From Comamonas sp. SCN 67-35 (GTDB taxonomy: Bacteria; Pseudomonadota; Gammaproteobacteria; Burkholderiales; Burkholderiaceae_C): a stretch of 64,000 bases of DNA. The stretch spans positions 1 to 64,000 of the forward strand of contig MEFV01000004.1 of assembly GCA_001725255.1 (NCBI GenBank), given 5' to 3'. A program made the position numbers and the translations under genes. Below, in pieces: positions 42,547 to 51,275 of this stretch. Numbering within the stretch: the stretch's first letter is position 1; each line of letters opens with the position of its first letter. The notes under the pieces are model-generated. The model saw only the letters and a list, made by a program, of their open reading frames with translations. It had not been told where the DNA came from and searched no databases.

Positions 42547-43401
42547 GCCCCAGGCCGTTTCCAGCGCCTGCAGAAAAGCCTGCGGTCGCTCATACGCCAC
42601 CCAGTGCCCCGCGCCGGGGATCACGGCAAACCGGCGCAGATCGCACCCGGTGGCACGAAACACGGCCTCCAGCGACGCCACGCGCCCGGCATACAGCGCA
42701 TCCATCTCGCCATAAATGACCGAGACCGGGCAGGCCACGGCCGCCAGCGCCCGCGCCAGTGCATCGGTGCTGGAGAGCCTGCGCCGCTGCAGGCGGTCGT
42801 GCGCCACGTTCCAGGCATGCAGTTGCAACGCCGTTTCATCCACGGCGGTGGTATCGGACAGCATGAGGACGGCCAGGTTGTGGCGGTGAACCGCGTCCTG
42901 AGCCTGCGGGTCCGGGAGATGACGCCATGCGCGCAGGGGCAGATGCTCGGCCGGTACCCCGAGGCCAGGCGCGCCCACGAGCACGAGGCACCGCGCCGTG
43001 CCCGGGTGCGCGGCCTCAAGCAGAGCTCCCGTGAGCGCACCGAACGAAAAGCCGACCAGATCACACGGTGCGCCAGCGAGCAACTCCTGCAACCCCGCGT
43101 GCAGGGGCTCGACCAGATCGTCGGCGTCGCGCGCGCCCGCGGGCAGATCCGAACCACCACAGCCGGGCAGATCAGGTGCCCAGACTTCGCGGCCAGATTC
43201 CACCAGCGGCGCAATGCAGCGCAGCCAATGCATCCAGCTGCCACTGCCTCCGTGCAGCAGCACCACGGGGGGCACGCCAGCCCGCGGCATGCCCCATTGC
43301 GTCCAGAGCATGGTGCCCGGGCCCCTGCCCAGGGCGGTACGCACACGCCGCGCCTGTGCAAGCAGCTCGTGCGCCGCCGTGGGCAGCGGCCGCTCTACCA
43401 C
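42529..43401 (-). CDS. Alpha/beta hydrolase
   Basis: This 290-residue hydrolase has the usual elements: the oxyanion HGGSGSW (residues 50-56), nucleophile elbow GFSFGA with Ser119, acid in VIYGEMDALY and catalytic His in PGAGHWVAYE. The family resembles BioH and MhpC-type hydrolases, but the substrate is not predictable. It starts inside the aroQ 3' end (7-base overlap), so the two are probably translated together. An esterase or thioesterase role is possible. Confidence 0.85.
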   Translation of the reverse strand: MVERPLPTAAHELLAQARRVRTALGRGPGTMLWTQWGMPRAGVPPVVLLHGGSGSWMHWLRCIAPLVESGREVWAPDLPGCGGSDLPAGARDADDLVEPLHAGLQELLAGAPCDLVGFSFGALTGALLEAAHPGTARCLVLVGAPGLGVPAEHLPLRAWRHLPDPQAQDAVHRHNLAVLMLSDTTAVDETALQLHAWNVAHDRLQRRRLSSTDALARALAAVACPVSVIYGEMDALYAGRVASLEAVFRATGCDLRRFAVIPGAGHWVAYERPQAFLQALETAWGSAPPK

Positions 43402-43841
43402 GCGGCGATCGCGTCGATGGCCAGCGCGTACCCCGCCACGCCCAGACCGCAGATCACGGCACGGGCGGCAGGAGAAATCCAGGAGCGATGCCGAAAGGCT
43501 TCACGCGCAAAGACATTGCTGATGTGCAGCTCGATCAGCGGCACGCCCGTGCCCTTGATGGCATCGAGCAGCGCGACGCTGGTGTGCGTGTAGGCGCCGG
43601 CGTTGAGCACGACGCCCGCCAATTGCCCGGCCGCATGCTCACGTCCGGCTTCGTGGATCGCATCGACCAGGGCGCCTTCGTGGTTGCTCTGCTGAAACAC
43701 CAGACGCAAGCCATGGCGCTCGCAGGCCCTCTCGCACAGCTGCTGCACGTCGGCAAGCGTCTGCGCGCCGTAGACCTGCGGCTCGCGCGTGCCGAGAAGG
43801 TTCAGATTGGGGCCGTTGAGAACGTGGACGGTACGAGGCAT
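43395..43841 (-). CDS. aroQ: 3-dehydroquinate dehydratase, type II
   Basis: AroQ dehydrates 3-dehydroquinate in the shikimate pathway. The N-terminal VLNGPNLNLLGTREPQVYG with the catalytic Tyr, the QSNHEGALVDAIHEA loop, NAGAYTHTSVALLDA and ELHISNVFAREAFRHRSW (catalytic His) are complete. Length is 148 residues, as usual for this class. In many Burkholderiales aroQ precedes accB-accC; here it is followed by an alpha/beta hydrolase gene with a 7-base overlap. Confidence 0.97.
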   Translation of the reverse strand: MPRTVHVLNGPNLNLLGTREPQVYGAQTLADVQQLCERACERHGLRLVFQQSNHEGALVDAIHEAGREHAAGQLAGVVLNAGAYTHTSVALLDAIKGTGVPLIELHISNVFAREAFRHRSWISPAARAVICGLGVAGYALAIDAIAAW

Positions 43842-43908
43842 GGCTGCGCGATCAGGCGGGGTGATGACCGATTATGCGTGCCCCTCGCGTGACGCAGCCG
43901 GGTGCAGC

Positions 43909-44256
43909 TCAATCATCGTCCCAGTCACGGTGCCCGTGGCGTCCCCTGTGCTCCCAGTGTCCACGGCGCCAATACCGGCGCGGCGTGTAATACACCGGCG
44001 GCCCATAGACCACGGGCGGCGGCCCGTAATACACGGGCGGCGCCACCCGATAGACCGGCGCGGGCGCGTAATACACGGGGGGCGCCGAATAGACCGTGGG
44101 GCCGAAGTTGCTGGCCCCCACCACCACGCCCGGCACACCGATGCCGACCGACCAGGCCACGTCGCCACGCGCCTGTGCGGCGCCAGAACCGAGCATCAAA
44201 GCCATGGCCACGCCTGCCGAGGCCATCAAGGCCTTCCAGGAACGATGAATAGTCAT
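43909..44256 (-). CDS. Exported Tyr/Pro/Val-rich repeat protein
   Basis: This 115-residue protein has a signal peptide (MTIHRSWKALMASAGVAMALMLGSGAAQA) and a mature part rich in VYY-PP units (SAPPVYYAPAPVYRVAPPVYYGPPPVVYGPP). It ends in a His/Arg/Asp-rich tail (GHWEHRGRHGHRDWDDD). Similar small PXPV- or YXPP-rich proteins are common in Burkholderiales envelopes and may be lipoprotein-like or metal-binding, but the function is unknown. AAGGAG stands eight bases before the ATG at 44256. Isolated between aroQ and glnS. Confidence 0.75.
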   Translation of the reverse strand: MTIHRSWKALMASAGVAMALMLGSGAAQARGDVAWSVGIGVPGVVVGASNFGPTVYSAPPVYYAPAPVYRVAPPVYYGPPPVVYGPPVYYTPRRYWRRGHWEHRGRHGHRDWDDD

Positions 44257-44419
44257 TGCTTTCTCCTTCATGAACACAGCCGGAGCCGATCAACTGCCCC
44301 TACAACGCACGACATGACGTTCAGGATGTCATGCAAAGGTGTTTATCTTGTGTCCGAACGTAGTGGTGATGGCTTCAGAACGTAACGTCCATGCGCTGGC
44401 GCCACCTAGAATCGGCGCC

Positions 44420-46210
44420 ATGAGCACGCCCGCAACCCCTACCACGCCACCGACCCATTTCCTGCGCCAGATCATCGAAGGCGACCTGGCCCAGGGCGCG
44501 CATGCCCGCAAGCGCTGGGCCGGCAGCCCAGGTGACGCGAACCACCAGGCTGCGGGGGCCCTGGATGCGGCACGCATCCGCACACGCTTTCCCCCCGAGC
44601 CCAACGGCTATCTGCACGTGGGTCATGCCAAGAGCATCTGCCTGAATTTCGGCCTGGCGCGCGACTACGGCGGCGTCTGCCATCTGCGCTTTGACGACAC
44701 CAACCCCGAAAAGGAAGACATCGAGTACGTCAACGCCATCGTGGACGCGGTGCACTGGCTGGGTTTTGACTGGCGCGATCCGGACGGGCACGAAAACCTG
44801 TACTACGCGAGCAGCTACTTCGACTTCATGTACCGCGCGGCCGAATACCTGATCGAGCAGGGCTTGGCCTACGTGGACGAGCAGAGCGCCGAAGCCATGC
44901 GCGCGAACCGCGGGGACTTTGGCAAACCGGGCGTGAACAGCCCGTTTCGAGAACGTGCCCCGGCCGAGAACCTCGCGCGCTTTCGCGAGATGAAGGACGG
45001 CAGGCATGCCGACGGCGCGATGGTGCTGCGCGCGAAGATCGATATGCAGTCGCCCAACATCAACCTGCGCGACCCGGCGATCTACCGCATCAAGCGCGCC
45101 GAGCATCACGCCACCGGCAACCGCTGGTGCATCTACCCGATGTACACCTTCGCGCACCCGATCGAGGATGCGCTGGAATGCATCACGCACAGCATCTGCA
45201 CGCTCGAATTCGAAGACCAGCGCCCGTTCTACGACTGGCTGCTCGACCAACTGGCCGAAGGCGGCCTGATCGCCACGCCGCGCCCGCACCAGTACGAGTT
45301 CGCGCGGCTGAACCTCACCTACGTGATCACCAGCAAGCGCAAGCTCAAGCACCTGGTGGACAGCGGCATCGTGAGCGGCTGGGACGACCCGCGCATGCCC
45401 ACCATCGTCGGCCTGTGTCGGCGCGGTTACACGCCCACGGCGATCCGGGCGTTCTGCGAGCGCATCGGCGTGACCAAGGATTACAGCTGGATCGACTACG
45501 CCACGCTCGAAGGCTGCCTGCGCGAGGACCTGGAGCCCTTCGCGCACCGCGCGATGGCCGTGCTCGACCCCGTCAAGCTCGTGCTCACCAACTGGGACGA
45601 GGTGATGGGCGCGGGCCACCTGGAGCCCTGCCAGTTGCCCGCGCTGCCGCACGCCGAGCCCGGGCAGACCGTGCCGCAGCGCCAGTTTCTGCTCGGGCGC
45701 GAGGTGTGGATCGAACGCGAAGACTTCGCCGAGGTGCCGCCCAAGGGCTACAAGCGCCTGTTCGTCGGCAACAAGGTGCGCCTGAAGGGCGGCTACGTCA
45801 TCGAATGCACCGGTGCCGCCCGCGACGCGAATGGCGTCATCACTGAAGTGCAGGCCCTCGTGATTGCCGACACCAAGAGCGGCACGCCGGGCGCGGACAG
45901 CGTGAAGGCCAAATCCGCGATCACCTGGGTGGGTGCGCACGACGGCGTGGCTGCCGAGGTGCGGCTGTACGACCGCCTCTTCACCGACCCGCAGCCCGAT
46001 GCAGGCGGCAAGGACTACCTGGCGCTGCTCAACCCCGAGAGCCTGAAGACCGTCACCGCCTGGGTCGAGCCGACCCTTGCCAGGGCGCAGGCGGACGACA
46101 AGTTCCAGTTCGAGCGCCACGGCTACTTCGTTGCTGACCGAAAGGACCACGCGCCGGGGCGGCTGGTGTTCAACCGCATCACGGGCCTGAAGGACTCCTG
46201 GGGCAAGTAA
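44420..46210 (+). CDS. glnS: Glutaminyl-tRNA synthetase
   Basis: GlnS charges tRNA-Gln directly, so this organism does not depend only on the amidotransferase route. The class I HIGH motif is HVGHAKS (residues 66-72) and the KMSKS equivalent is ITSKRKL. FRQIIEGDL-type N-terminus, DDTNPEKEDIEYV, CIYPMYTFAHPIEDALE and the C-terminal beta-barrel domains follow E. coli closely. Compared with E. coli, about 20 extra residues (30-52, RKRWAGSPGDANHQAAGALDA) stand before RTRFPPEPNGYLH. Length is 596 residues against 554. The ATG at 44420 gives the conserved N-terminal helix. Confidence 0.96.
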   Translation: MSTPATPTTPPTHFLRQIIEGDLAQGAHARKRWAGSPGDANHQAAGALDAARIRTRFPPEPNGYLHVGHAKSICLNFGLARDYGGVCHLRFDDTNPEKEDIEYVNAIVDAVHWLGFDWRDPDGHENLYYASSYFDFMYRAAEYLIEQGLAYVDEQSAEAMRANRGDFGKPGVNSPFRERAPAENLARFREMKDGRHADGAMVLRAKIDMQSPNINLRDPAIYRIKRAEHHATGNRWCIYPMYTFAHPIEDALECITHSICTLEFEDQRPFYDWLLDQLAEGGLIATPRPHQYEFARLNLTYVITSKRKLKHLVDSGIVSGWDDPRMPTIVGLCRRGYTPTAIRAFCERIGVTKDYSWIDYATLEGCLREDLEPFAHRAMAVLDPVKLVLTNWDEVMGAGHLEPCQLPALPHAEPGQTVPQRQFLLGREVWIEREDFAEVPPKGYKRLFVGNKVRLKGGYVIECTGAARDANGVITEVQALVIADTKSGTPGADSVKAKSAITWVGAHDGVAAEVRLYDRLFTDPQPDAGGKDYLALLNPESLKTVTAWVEPTLARAQADDKFQFERHGYFVADRKDHAPGRLVFNRITGLKDSWGK

Positions 46211-46353
46211 CGCCCTTGCCGATGCCCTCCCGCGGGCGACGAGAGGGAGCCCGACCTTGCGCTGGCTCAAGGCCGCGCGACATCGGCACCGGCCAGCCGC
46301 TGTCGAACGCGAGGCGCGGGTATATTGGCGCTCAACGGACTCTGCGCGGATTC

Positions 46354-47661
46354 ATGAGCGAACCCCAGTCACCAGACGAAGACGGCACGGACAACAGCGC
46401 GCACTACCTGCGCACCGTGACCGAGATGGCTGAGCGGCGCAGGGTGATGGCGCAGGATGCGATTTTCAGCGAAGGAGGCGTCAAACTCGTTGAAAAAGGC
46501 ACCCGCATCGACGCCAGGATGCATGACCGCCTGGTGCGGCACAAGCTGCGCGGCCCGGTGGACCAGCACCTGACGGTGGAAGATGCCGTCAACAGCGCCT
46601 ACCTGCAGCAGCAGGCCGCGCATCTGCTGCGCGCCAGCCATTTGCCCAGGCTGCTGGCGCAGTCGCTCGGCGGCAGTGCGCGCCTTGTGGCGCCGCTGAA
46701 GGCCTTGTCGCTCACGCCACGCATCGCCTTCAAGCTCACCGTGATGCGCGAGCAGCTTCCCGATCTGTTCACGCACAGCCTGGAGGTGATGCTGACGGCG
46801 CAATACCTGGCGCTGGCGAGTGCCATCCCCGACGAGGATTGCAACCGGCTGGCCGCGGCGGCGCTGCTGCACGATCTGGGCGTGCTGCACATGGACCCGG
46901 TGTGGCGCGACGCGAGCCACAAGGTGACCGGCGCCGAGCGCCGCCATCTGGTGGCCCACCCGATCACGGCCATGCTGGTGGTGCGCGATGCGCAGGTCTA
47001 CGGCCCCCGCGTGGAAGCGGCCATTCTGGAGCACCACGAGCGCATGGATGGCACGGGCTACCCGCGCGGGTGCGCCGGGGACGCGATTTCACCGCTCGGG
47101 CAGGTGCTGCTCATGGCCGAGGTGGTGGCGGCCTTCGCGCAAAAGTATTCCGACGAAGCGTTCCAGCAGCTTTCGCTGGTGCTGCGGCTCAACCACCGGA
47201 AATTCCCCAAGGCGCTGACTGCGCACGTGCTGGCACTGCTGAACACCACCGGCGCCAGCGGCAGCGCGCCGGCCACGCAGACACAGGAACAGCTTCAGGC
47301 CCTGGTGCACCGCCTGGCGCAGGCGTTCACCCAATGGGAACAGGCGAAAGCGCAGGACGGTCTGCCCCGAGAACCGGCGGCGCGCGCGGGGCCCATGACC
47401 TTTGTGCAGGAGCGCCTGCTGATCCTGGAGCGCGCACTGATCGAGGCGGGCATGCAGACCGGCGCCCTCCAGCACCTGCAAGGCGACGAGGTCGACCTGT
47501 CCGAGCTCTCCTTCGTGGTCCGCGAAGCGCTCTGGCAGCTGACCAGCATCGTCAACGGCTGCGAACGCCGCTGGCCGGCCGAACTGCGCGAGCGCACGGA
47601 CCCGCAGGCTCTCGTGGTCGCACGCTGGTGTAACTGGGTGCGCAGCATCGAAACCTCCTGA
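46354..47661 (+). CDS. HD-GYP domain protein (putative c-di-GMP phosphodiesterase)
   Basis: This 435-residue protein has an N-terminal helical region and a central HD-GYP domain. HSLEVML gives the first His, HDLGV (173-177) is the HD pair, HPITA is the next His, and HHERMDGTGYPRG (227-239) is the HHE...GYP motif. The usual HDxGK lysine is Val177 here. HD-GYP enzymes break c-di-GMP to pGpG or GMP using two or three metals; most ligands are kept, so activity is plausible. No receiver or membrane domain is seen, so its input is unknown. The C-terminal 150 residues are helical without a known domain. Confidence 0.85.
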   Translation: MSEPQSPDEDGTDNSAHYLRTVTEMAERRRVMAQDAIFSEGGVKLVEKGTRIDARMHDRLVRHKLRGPVDQHLTVEDAVNSAYLQQQAAHLLRASHLPRLLAQSLGGSARLVAPLKALSLTPRIAFKLTVMREQLPDLFTHSLEVMLTAQYLALASAIPDEDCNRLAAAALLHDLGVLHMDPVWRDASHKVTGAERRHLVAHPITAMLVVRDAQVYGPRVEAAILEHHERMDGTGYPRGCAGDAISPLGQVLLMAEVVAAFAQKYSDEAFQQLSLVLRLNHRKFPKALTAHVLALLNTTGASGSAPATQTQEQLQALVHRLAQAFTQWEQAKAQDGLPREPAARAGPMTFVQERLLILERALIEAGMQTGALQHLQGDEVDLSELSFVVREALWQLTSIVNGCERRWPAELRERTDPQALVVARWCNWVRSIETS

Positions 47662-47747
47662 TACGATTTCGCATTCAAGCGTAGAACAAGGCGAACAACG
47701 CAGTTATGCGTCTGAAGGTGAAACCGTATGAGCCGCCCCACGGCGGA

Positions 47748-48782
47748 TCAGAGCAGCAACGGCTCCTGCTGCATCGCCTCGATCTGCTCGCGCAGCATCG
47801 CCACCTGGCCGCGCCAGTAGTCGCTTGAGCCGAACCACGGGAAGTGGATCGGAAAGGTCGGATCGCTCCAGCGCCGCGCCAGCCACGCGCTGTAGTGGAT
47901 CAGGCGCAGCGTGCGCAGCGGCTCGATCAGCGCGAGCTCGCGACGGTCGAAATCGCGCACCTGCTCGTAGCCGTCGAGCAGGGCGCTGAGCTGCAGCGTG
48001 CGCTGGCGCCGGTCGCCCGAGAGCAGCATCCACACGTCCTGCACCGCCGGGCCCATGCGCGCATCGTCCAGGTCGACGATGTGCGGGCCGCTGCCCACCC
48101 CATCCACCGGCGTCCACAGCACATTGCCCGGGTGGCAGTCGCCATGCACGCGGATGACTGCTGCATCTTTCAAGCCAAATCGGCCTGTAGCGTTTGACAG
48201 GTCTGCGTGGTCAGCTATCAACGCGAGAGCATCTTCGCACAGGCCGCGCCATTCGCCGCGCACCTCCGGGGCCACCGCGTCGTGTGCCAGCAGCCAGTCG
48301 CGCGAGGCGCCGCCGAAGGTGTCGGCGTCCAGCGTCGGGCGCTGGGCAAACGCGGTCTGGCTGCCCACGACGTGCAACCGCGCGAGGAAGCGGCCCAGCC
48401 ATTCGAGCACCTCGAAGTCATCGAGTTCGGGCTGGCGCCCGCCGCGCCAGGGGCTCACCGAAAACGCGAATCCGGCGTGGTGGTGCAAGGTCTCATCCTG
48501 CAGCACCAGCGGCGCGACCACGGGCACCTCGGCCGCCGCCAGTTCGGCGGCAAAGGCGTGCTCCTCCAGGATCTGCGCCTCGCTCCAGCGCCCGGGGCGG
48601 TAGAACTTGGCGACCACGCGCGAGCCGTCCTCCAGCCCCACCTGATAGACCCGGTTCTCGTACGAACCCAGCGCCATCAGGCGGCCATCGCCCGGCAGGC
48701 CCACGGCGGCGAGCGCATCAAGCACCACGTCCGGCGTGAGCGCGGCGTAAGGGTGCTGCTGCGTGTCGATGTCTTGCGTCAC
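47748..48782 (-). CDS. srkA: Stress-response kinase A (RdoA/YihE family)
   Basis: SrkA is an aminoglycoside-phosphotransferase-fold protein kinase that protects against envelope and oxidative stress. The 344-residue protein shows LMALGSYENRVYQVG, the lysine strand RVVAKFYRPGRWS, catalytic loop VHGDCHPGNVLW and metal-binding VDLDDARMGPAVQDVWML. The start is a GTG at 48782 overlapping the hemerythrin gene (GTGA). Residues just before VHGDCHPGN (TGRFGLKDAAV) are coded by a stretch resembling the interspersed repeats of this genome (TGGCTTGAAA on the coding strand). E. coli SrkA has 328 residues. Confidence 0.92.
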   Translation of the reverse strand: MTQDIDTQQHPYAALTPDVVLDALAAVGLPGDGRLMALGSYENRVYQVGLEDGSRVVAKFYRPGRWSEAQILEEHAFAAELAAAEVPVVAPLVLQDETLHHHAGFAFSVSPWRGGRQPELDDFEVLEWLGRFLARLHVVGSQTAFAQRPTLDADTFGGASRDWLLAHDAVAPEVRGEWRGLCEDALALIADHADLSNATGRFGLKDAAVIRVHGDCHPGNVLWTPVDGVGSGPHIVDLDDARMGPAVQDVWMLLSGDRRQRTLQLSALLDGYEQVRDFDRRELALIEPLRTLRLIHYSAWLARRWSDPTFPIHFPWFGSSDYWRGQVAMLREQIEAMQQEPLLL

Positions 48783-49270
48783 CGCCTGCCCTGGTGTTCC
48801 AGCTCCTGCGCCAGCCCGTGCTCGCGCCAGACGCGCTCCTGCAGCGCCTCGGGCAGCTCCAGCGCCAGCGCCGTGTGTTCGCGCTGGTGATGGTGGTCGA
48901 GCACATGGCGCAGCGCATGGGCGGCATCGATCAGCCAGAGCGCGGCGTGCCGGCGCTCGGTTTCGGTCGCGGGCGGATTCGCCAGCACCTGCGCAAGGCG
49001 CTCGCCGTACTCGTCGGCCAGCAGGGCGATGCGCTCGTGCTCCTGGCCATACACCCGCGCGGACCAGCGCGCGCCCTCGGGCAGCTGCGGCAGCAGCTCC
49101 TGCTCTTCCACCTCGATGTGGCGCGCCAGATGGGTCCGCCATTGCCGCAGATGCTGCTCGGCCTGGGTGAAATCGCCGCCCACCACGTCGAGCAGGTGGG
49201 CATGCAATTGCGCCTCCAGACCCTCATGCTGGCGGGCGAAGTGGCGGGCGGAGTCGGCGGCGCATGGCAT
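48779..49270 (-). CDS. Hemerythrin-like HHE-domain protein
   Basis: This is a 163-residue four-helix-bundle protein with His and Glu residues placed as in hemerythrin: HFARQHEGLEAQLHAH, HLARHIEVEEQELLPQL, QEHERIALLADEY and HALRHVLDHHHQREH. It would bind a di-iron site that senses or stores oxygen, NO or iron. Its stop overlaps the srkA start by four bases, so they form a two-gene unit, possibly linked to oxidative stress. No signal peptide or partner domain. Confidence 0.85.
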   Translation of the reverse strand: MPCAADSARHFARQHEGLEAQLHAHLLDVVGGDFTQAEQHLRQWRTHLARHIEVEEQELLPQLPEGARWSARVYGQEHERIALLADEYGERLAQVLANPPATETERRHAALWLIDAAHALRHVLDHHHQREHTALALELPEALQERVWREHGLAQELEHQGRR

Positions 49271-49344
49271 GGATCAAATGGTACTCCAGCACCCGTCGAT
49301 CCATCGCCTCTTTCTTCCATTTTGATAGTGGAAATCGGCGGCCC

Positions 49345-49764
49345 TCAGACCGCGACGGTCAGGGTCACATCGATATTGTCGCGCGTGGCGTTCGAGTAGG
49401 GACAGACCTGGTGGGCCGCATCGACCAGCGACCGCGCCTGCGTGCGGTCCATGCCGGGCAGGTGCACGTGCAGGCGCACGGCGATGCCGTAGGCGTTGGG
49501 AATGCTGCCCAGATCCACCTCGGCGTCGATGGCCACGTCCTGCGGCAACGCGAGCTTCTGCCGCGCCGCGACGGCCTTGAGTGCACCGATGAAACAGGCC
49601 GAGTAGCCGACGGCGAAGAGCTGCTCCGGGTTGGTGCCGGCGCCTGCGCCGCCCGGCGACGAGAGCGCGACCTCCAGGCGGCCGTCATCGCTGCGCGCGG
49701 CGCCATCGCGCCCACCGGTGGTGTGGGCGCGCGCGGTGTAGAGAACTTTGTCCAGGGTGGTCAT
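49345..49764 (-). CDS. ohr: Organic hydroperoxide resistance protein Ohr
   Basis: Ohr is a thiol peroxidase that reduces organic hydroperoxides using lipoylated partners. The two catalytic cysteines are Cys57 ([10 protein letters not shown]) and Cys121 ([11 protein letters not shown]), in the standard contexts. The N-terminal [14 protein letters not shown] and [14 protein letters not shown] match the family. Length is 139 residues. The ATG at 49764 follows AAAGGAATCACC. It lies 64 bases after ohrR on the same strand, so both are probably under the operator at 50298. Confidence 0.96.
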   Translation of the reverse strand: MTTLDKVLYTARAHTTGGRDGAARSDDGRLEVALSSPGGAGAGTNPEQLFAVGYSACFIGALKAVAARQKLALPQDVAIDAEVDLGSIPNAYGIAVRLHVHLPGMDRTQARSLVDAAHQVCPYSNATRDNIDVTLTVAV

Positions 49765-49828
49765 GGTGATTCCTTTCGGGAAGTGAAGGCCCCTGCCGCG
49801 GGGCGGTGAAAAAACGAGGGAGAAGCGC

Positions 49829-50287
49829 TCACTGCCCGATCTGGTCGCGCAAGGCACGAATCTGCCGTGCCAGCGCCTGCACCTGGGCCGGGCGCAGGTG
49901 GCTGCGCGCCAGGAGACACGCCGGAATGGGCTCGGCCCGCGCGCGCAGGGCCCGGCCGGCGCGCGTGAGGGCCACGCGCACGCAGCGCTCGTCCTGCGCG
50001 TCGCGCTCGCGCTGCAGCAGCCCCGCAGCCTCCAGCCGCTTGAGCAGCGGAGTGAGCGTGCCCGAGTCGAGACTCAGGCGCTCGCCCAGTTCGGAGACGG
50101 TCAGGCCGTCGCGCTCCCACAGCACCAGCATCACCAGGTACTGCGGATAGGTGAGCCCGATCGCATCGAGCAGCGGTTTGTAGAGCCGCGTCATGGCCAG
50201 CGAAGCCGAGTACAGCGCAAAGCAGAGCTGGCGATCGAGCCGCAGCGCCTCGGGGCTCGGGTCTGTCGGCAAACGGGATGTCGTCAT
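49829..50287 (-). CDS. ohrR: MarR-family peroxide sensor OhrR
   Basis: OhrR represses ohr until its reactive cysteine is oxidised by organic hydroperoxide. The 152-residue protein has the reactive Cys22 in [12 protein letters not shown], a Tyr pair nearby, and the winged [28 protein letters not shown] second cysteine at Cys124 (PACLLA) is near where 2-Cys OhrR proteins (Xanthomonas type, Cys22/Cys127) keep theirs, so disulfide sensing is likely. It precedes ohr, and two palindromes lie just upstream of its start, suggesting autoregulation. Confidence 0.94.
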   Translation of the reverse strand: MTTSRLPTDPSPEALRLDRQLCFALYSASLAMTRLYKPLLDAIGLTYPQYLVMLVLWERDGLTVSELGERLSLDSGTLTPLLKRLEAAGLLQRERDAQDERCVRVALTRAGRALRARAEPIPACLLARSHLRPAQVQALARQIRALRDQIGQ

Positions 50288-50297
50288 GGCTTGTATT

Positions 50298-50325
50298 ATT
50301 GCACGCAATTGAATTGCACACAATT
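50298..50325. promoter_or_regulatory. Twin palindromes upstream of ohrR, likely OhrR operators
   Basis: ATTGCACGCAAT (50298-50309) and AATTGCACACAATT (50312-50325) are adjacent inverted repeats in a very AT-rich stretch, 11 bases before the ohrR start. Their position over the expected promoter and their similarity to OhrR/MarR operator style (AATTG...CAATT) support autorepression of ohrR-ohr. Binding is inferred. Confidence 0.65.
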
Positions 50326-50362
50326 TATATACATTGTTCCAGCCGCCGTTCAGAGCCCCATG

Positions 50363-50383
50363 AAAAAGGCGCCTTGCGGCGCC
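50363..50383 (-). terminator. Intrinsic terminator after the 3-hydroxybutyryl-CoA dehydrogenase gene
   Basis: On the minus strand GGCGCC-GCAA-GGCGCC forms a 6-bp GC stem with a GNRA loop, followed directly by TTTTT. It starts 24 bases after the hbd stop, a textbook intrinsic terminator. Confidence 0.8.
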
Positions 50384-50406
50384 CTGCACAAGGGTGCTAA
50401 TGTCCT

Positions 50407-51255
50407 TCAGTAGCTGTAAACGCCCCGCCCCGTCTTGCGCCCCAGCCGCCCGGCGGCCACGTATTCCTTGAGCAGCGGGCAGGCGCGGTACTTGCTGTCG
50501 CCGAATTCCTTGAAATAGACCTCCATCACCGCGAGGCACACATCCAGCCCCACCATGTCCGCGAGCGCCAGCGGCCCGATCGGCTGGTTGCAGCCGAGCT
50601 TCATGCCCGCGTCGATGTCCTCGGGCGTGGCCAGGCCCTCGGCCAGCACGAAGAAGGCCTCGTTGATCATGGGAACGAGAATGCGGTTGACAACGAAGCC
50701 CGGCGCATTCTTCACGGTGATCGGCGTCTTGCCCAGGCGCTCGGCCAAGGCCTTGACGGCGGCGTGCGTCGAATCGCTCGTCTGCAGCCCGCGGATGATC
50801 TCCACCAGCGCCATCATCGGCACCGGGTTGAAGAAGTGCATGCCGACGAAGCGATCGGCCCGGCCCGTGACCGCCGCTAATTGCGTGATCGAAATCGACG
50901 AGGTGTTGGTCGCGAGGATCACCTCGGGCGCGATCAGCGCATCGACCTGCTTGAGGATCTTGTTCTTGAGTTCATGGTTCTCGGTCGCCGCCTCGATCAC
51001 GAGCTGCGCGGCCTTCAGGTCGTCGTAATTCGTCGAGCCCTTGATGCGGGCCAGCGCCGCGGCCTTGTCCGCCTCGGTGATCTTCTTTTTCTTGATCAGT
51101 CGGTCGAGACTGCCTGCGACGGTGGCAATGCCTTTTTGCACCGCCGCGTCCGAGACGTCGACCATCACGACGGCGATGCCAGAGACGGCGCAGGCCTGCG
51201 CGATGCCGTTGCCCATGGTGCCGGCGCCGATGATGCCTACGGTGGAAATGCTCAT
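50407..51255 (-). CDS. 3-hydroxybutyryl-CoA dehydrogenase
   Basis: This is an NAD(P)-dependent dehydrogenase interconverting 3-hydroxybutyryl-CoA and acetoacetyl-CoA. The Rossmann start is [18 protein letters not shown], followed by the catalytic region [18 protein letters not shown] (His) and [18 protein letters not shown], with the C-terminal [13 protein letters not shown]. Length is 282 residues, the short form without a fused hydratase. The ATG at 51255 has AGGAA seven bases upstream. It lies 20 bases after amn; the CoA-transferase genes further upstream would fit acetoacetate metabolism. Confidence 0.94.
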   Translation of the reverse strand: MSISTVGIIGAGTMGNGIAQACAVSGIAVVMVDVSDAAVQKGIATVAGSLDRLIKKKKITEADKAAALARIKGSTNYDDLKAAQLVIEAATENHELKNKILKQVDALIAPEVILATNTSSISITQLAAVTGRADRFVGMHFFNPVPMMALVEIIRGLQTSDSTHAAVKALAERLGKTPITVKNAPGFVVNRILVPMINEAFFVLAEGLATPEDIDAGMKLGCNQPIGPLALADMVGLDVCLAVMEVYFKEFGDSKYRACPLLKEYVAAGRLGRKTGRGVYSY

Positions 51256-51275
51256 GCTGGGTTCCTCTGGTTGAT

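Noticed and set aside
43960..44100. Tandem repeats suggesting a CRISPR or minisatellite
   Set aside because: The repetitive bases simply encode the VYY-PP units of the exported Tyr/Pro-rich protein. Unit lengths vary and there are no spacers.
44375..46270. 631-codon minus-strand frame opposite glnS
   Set aside because: It is the codon-bias shadow of a full-length glutaminyl-tRNA synthetase; composition is unlike a protein and there is no motif.
47662..47747. Intrinsic terminator between the HD-GYP gene and srkA
   Set aside because: CCGCC-CCA-GGCGG-like symmetry is present but the stem is short and no T-tract follows in either direction.
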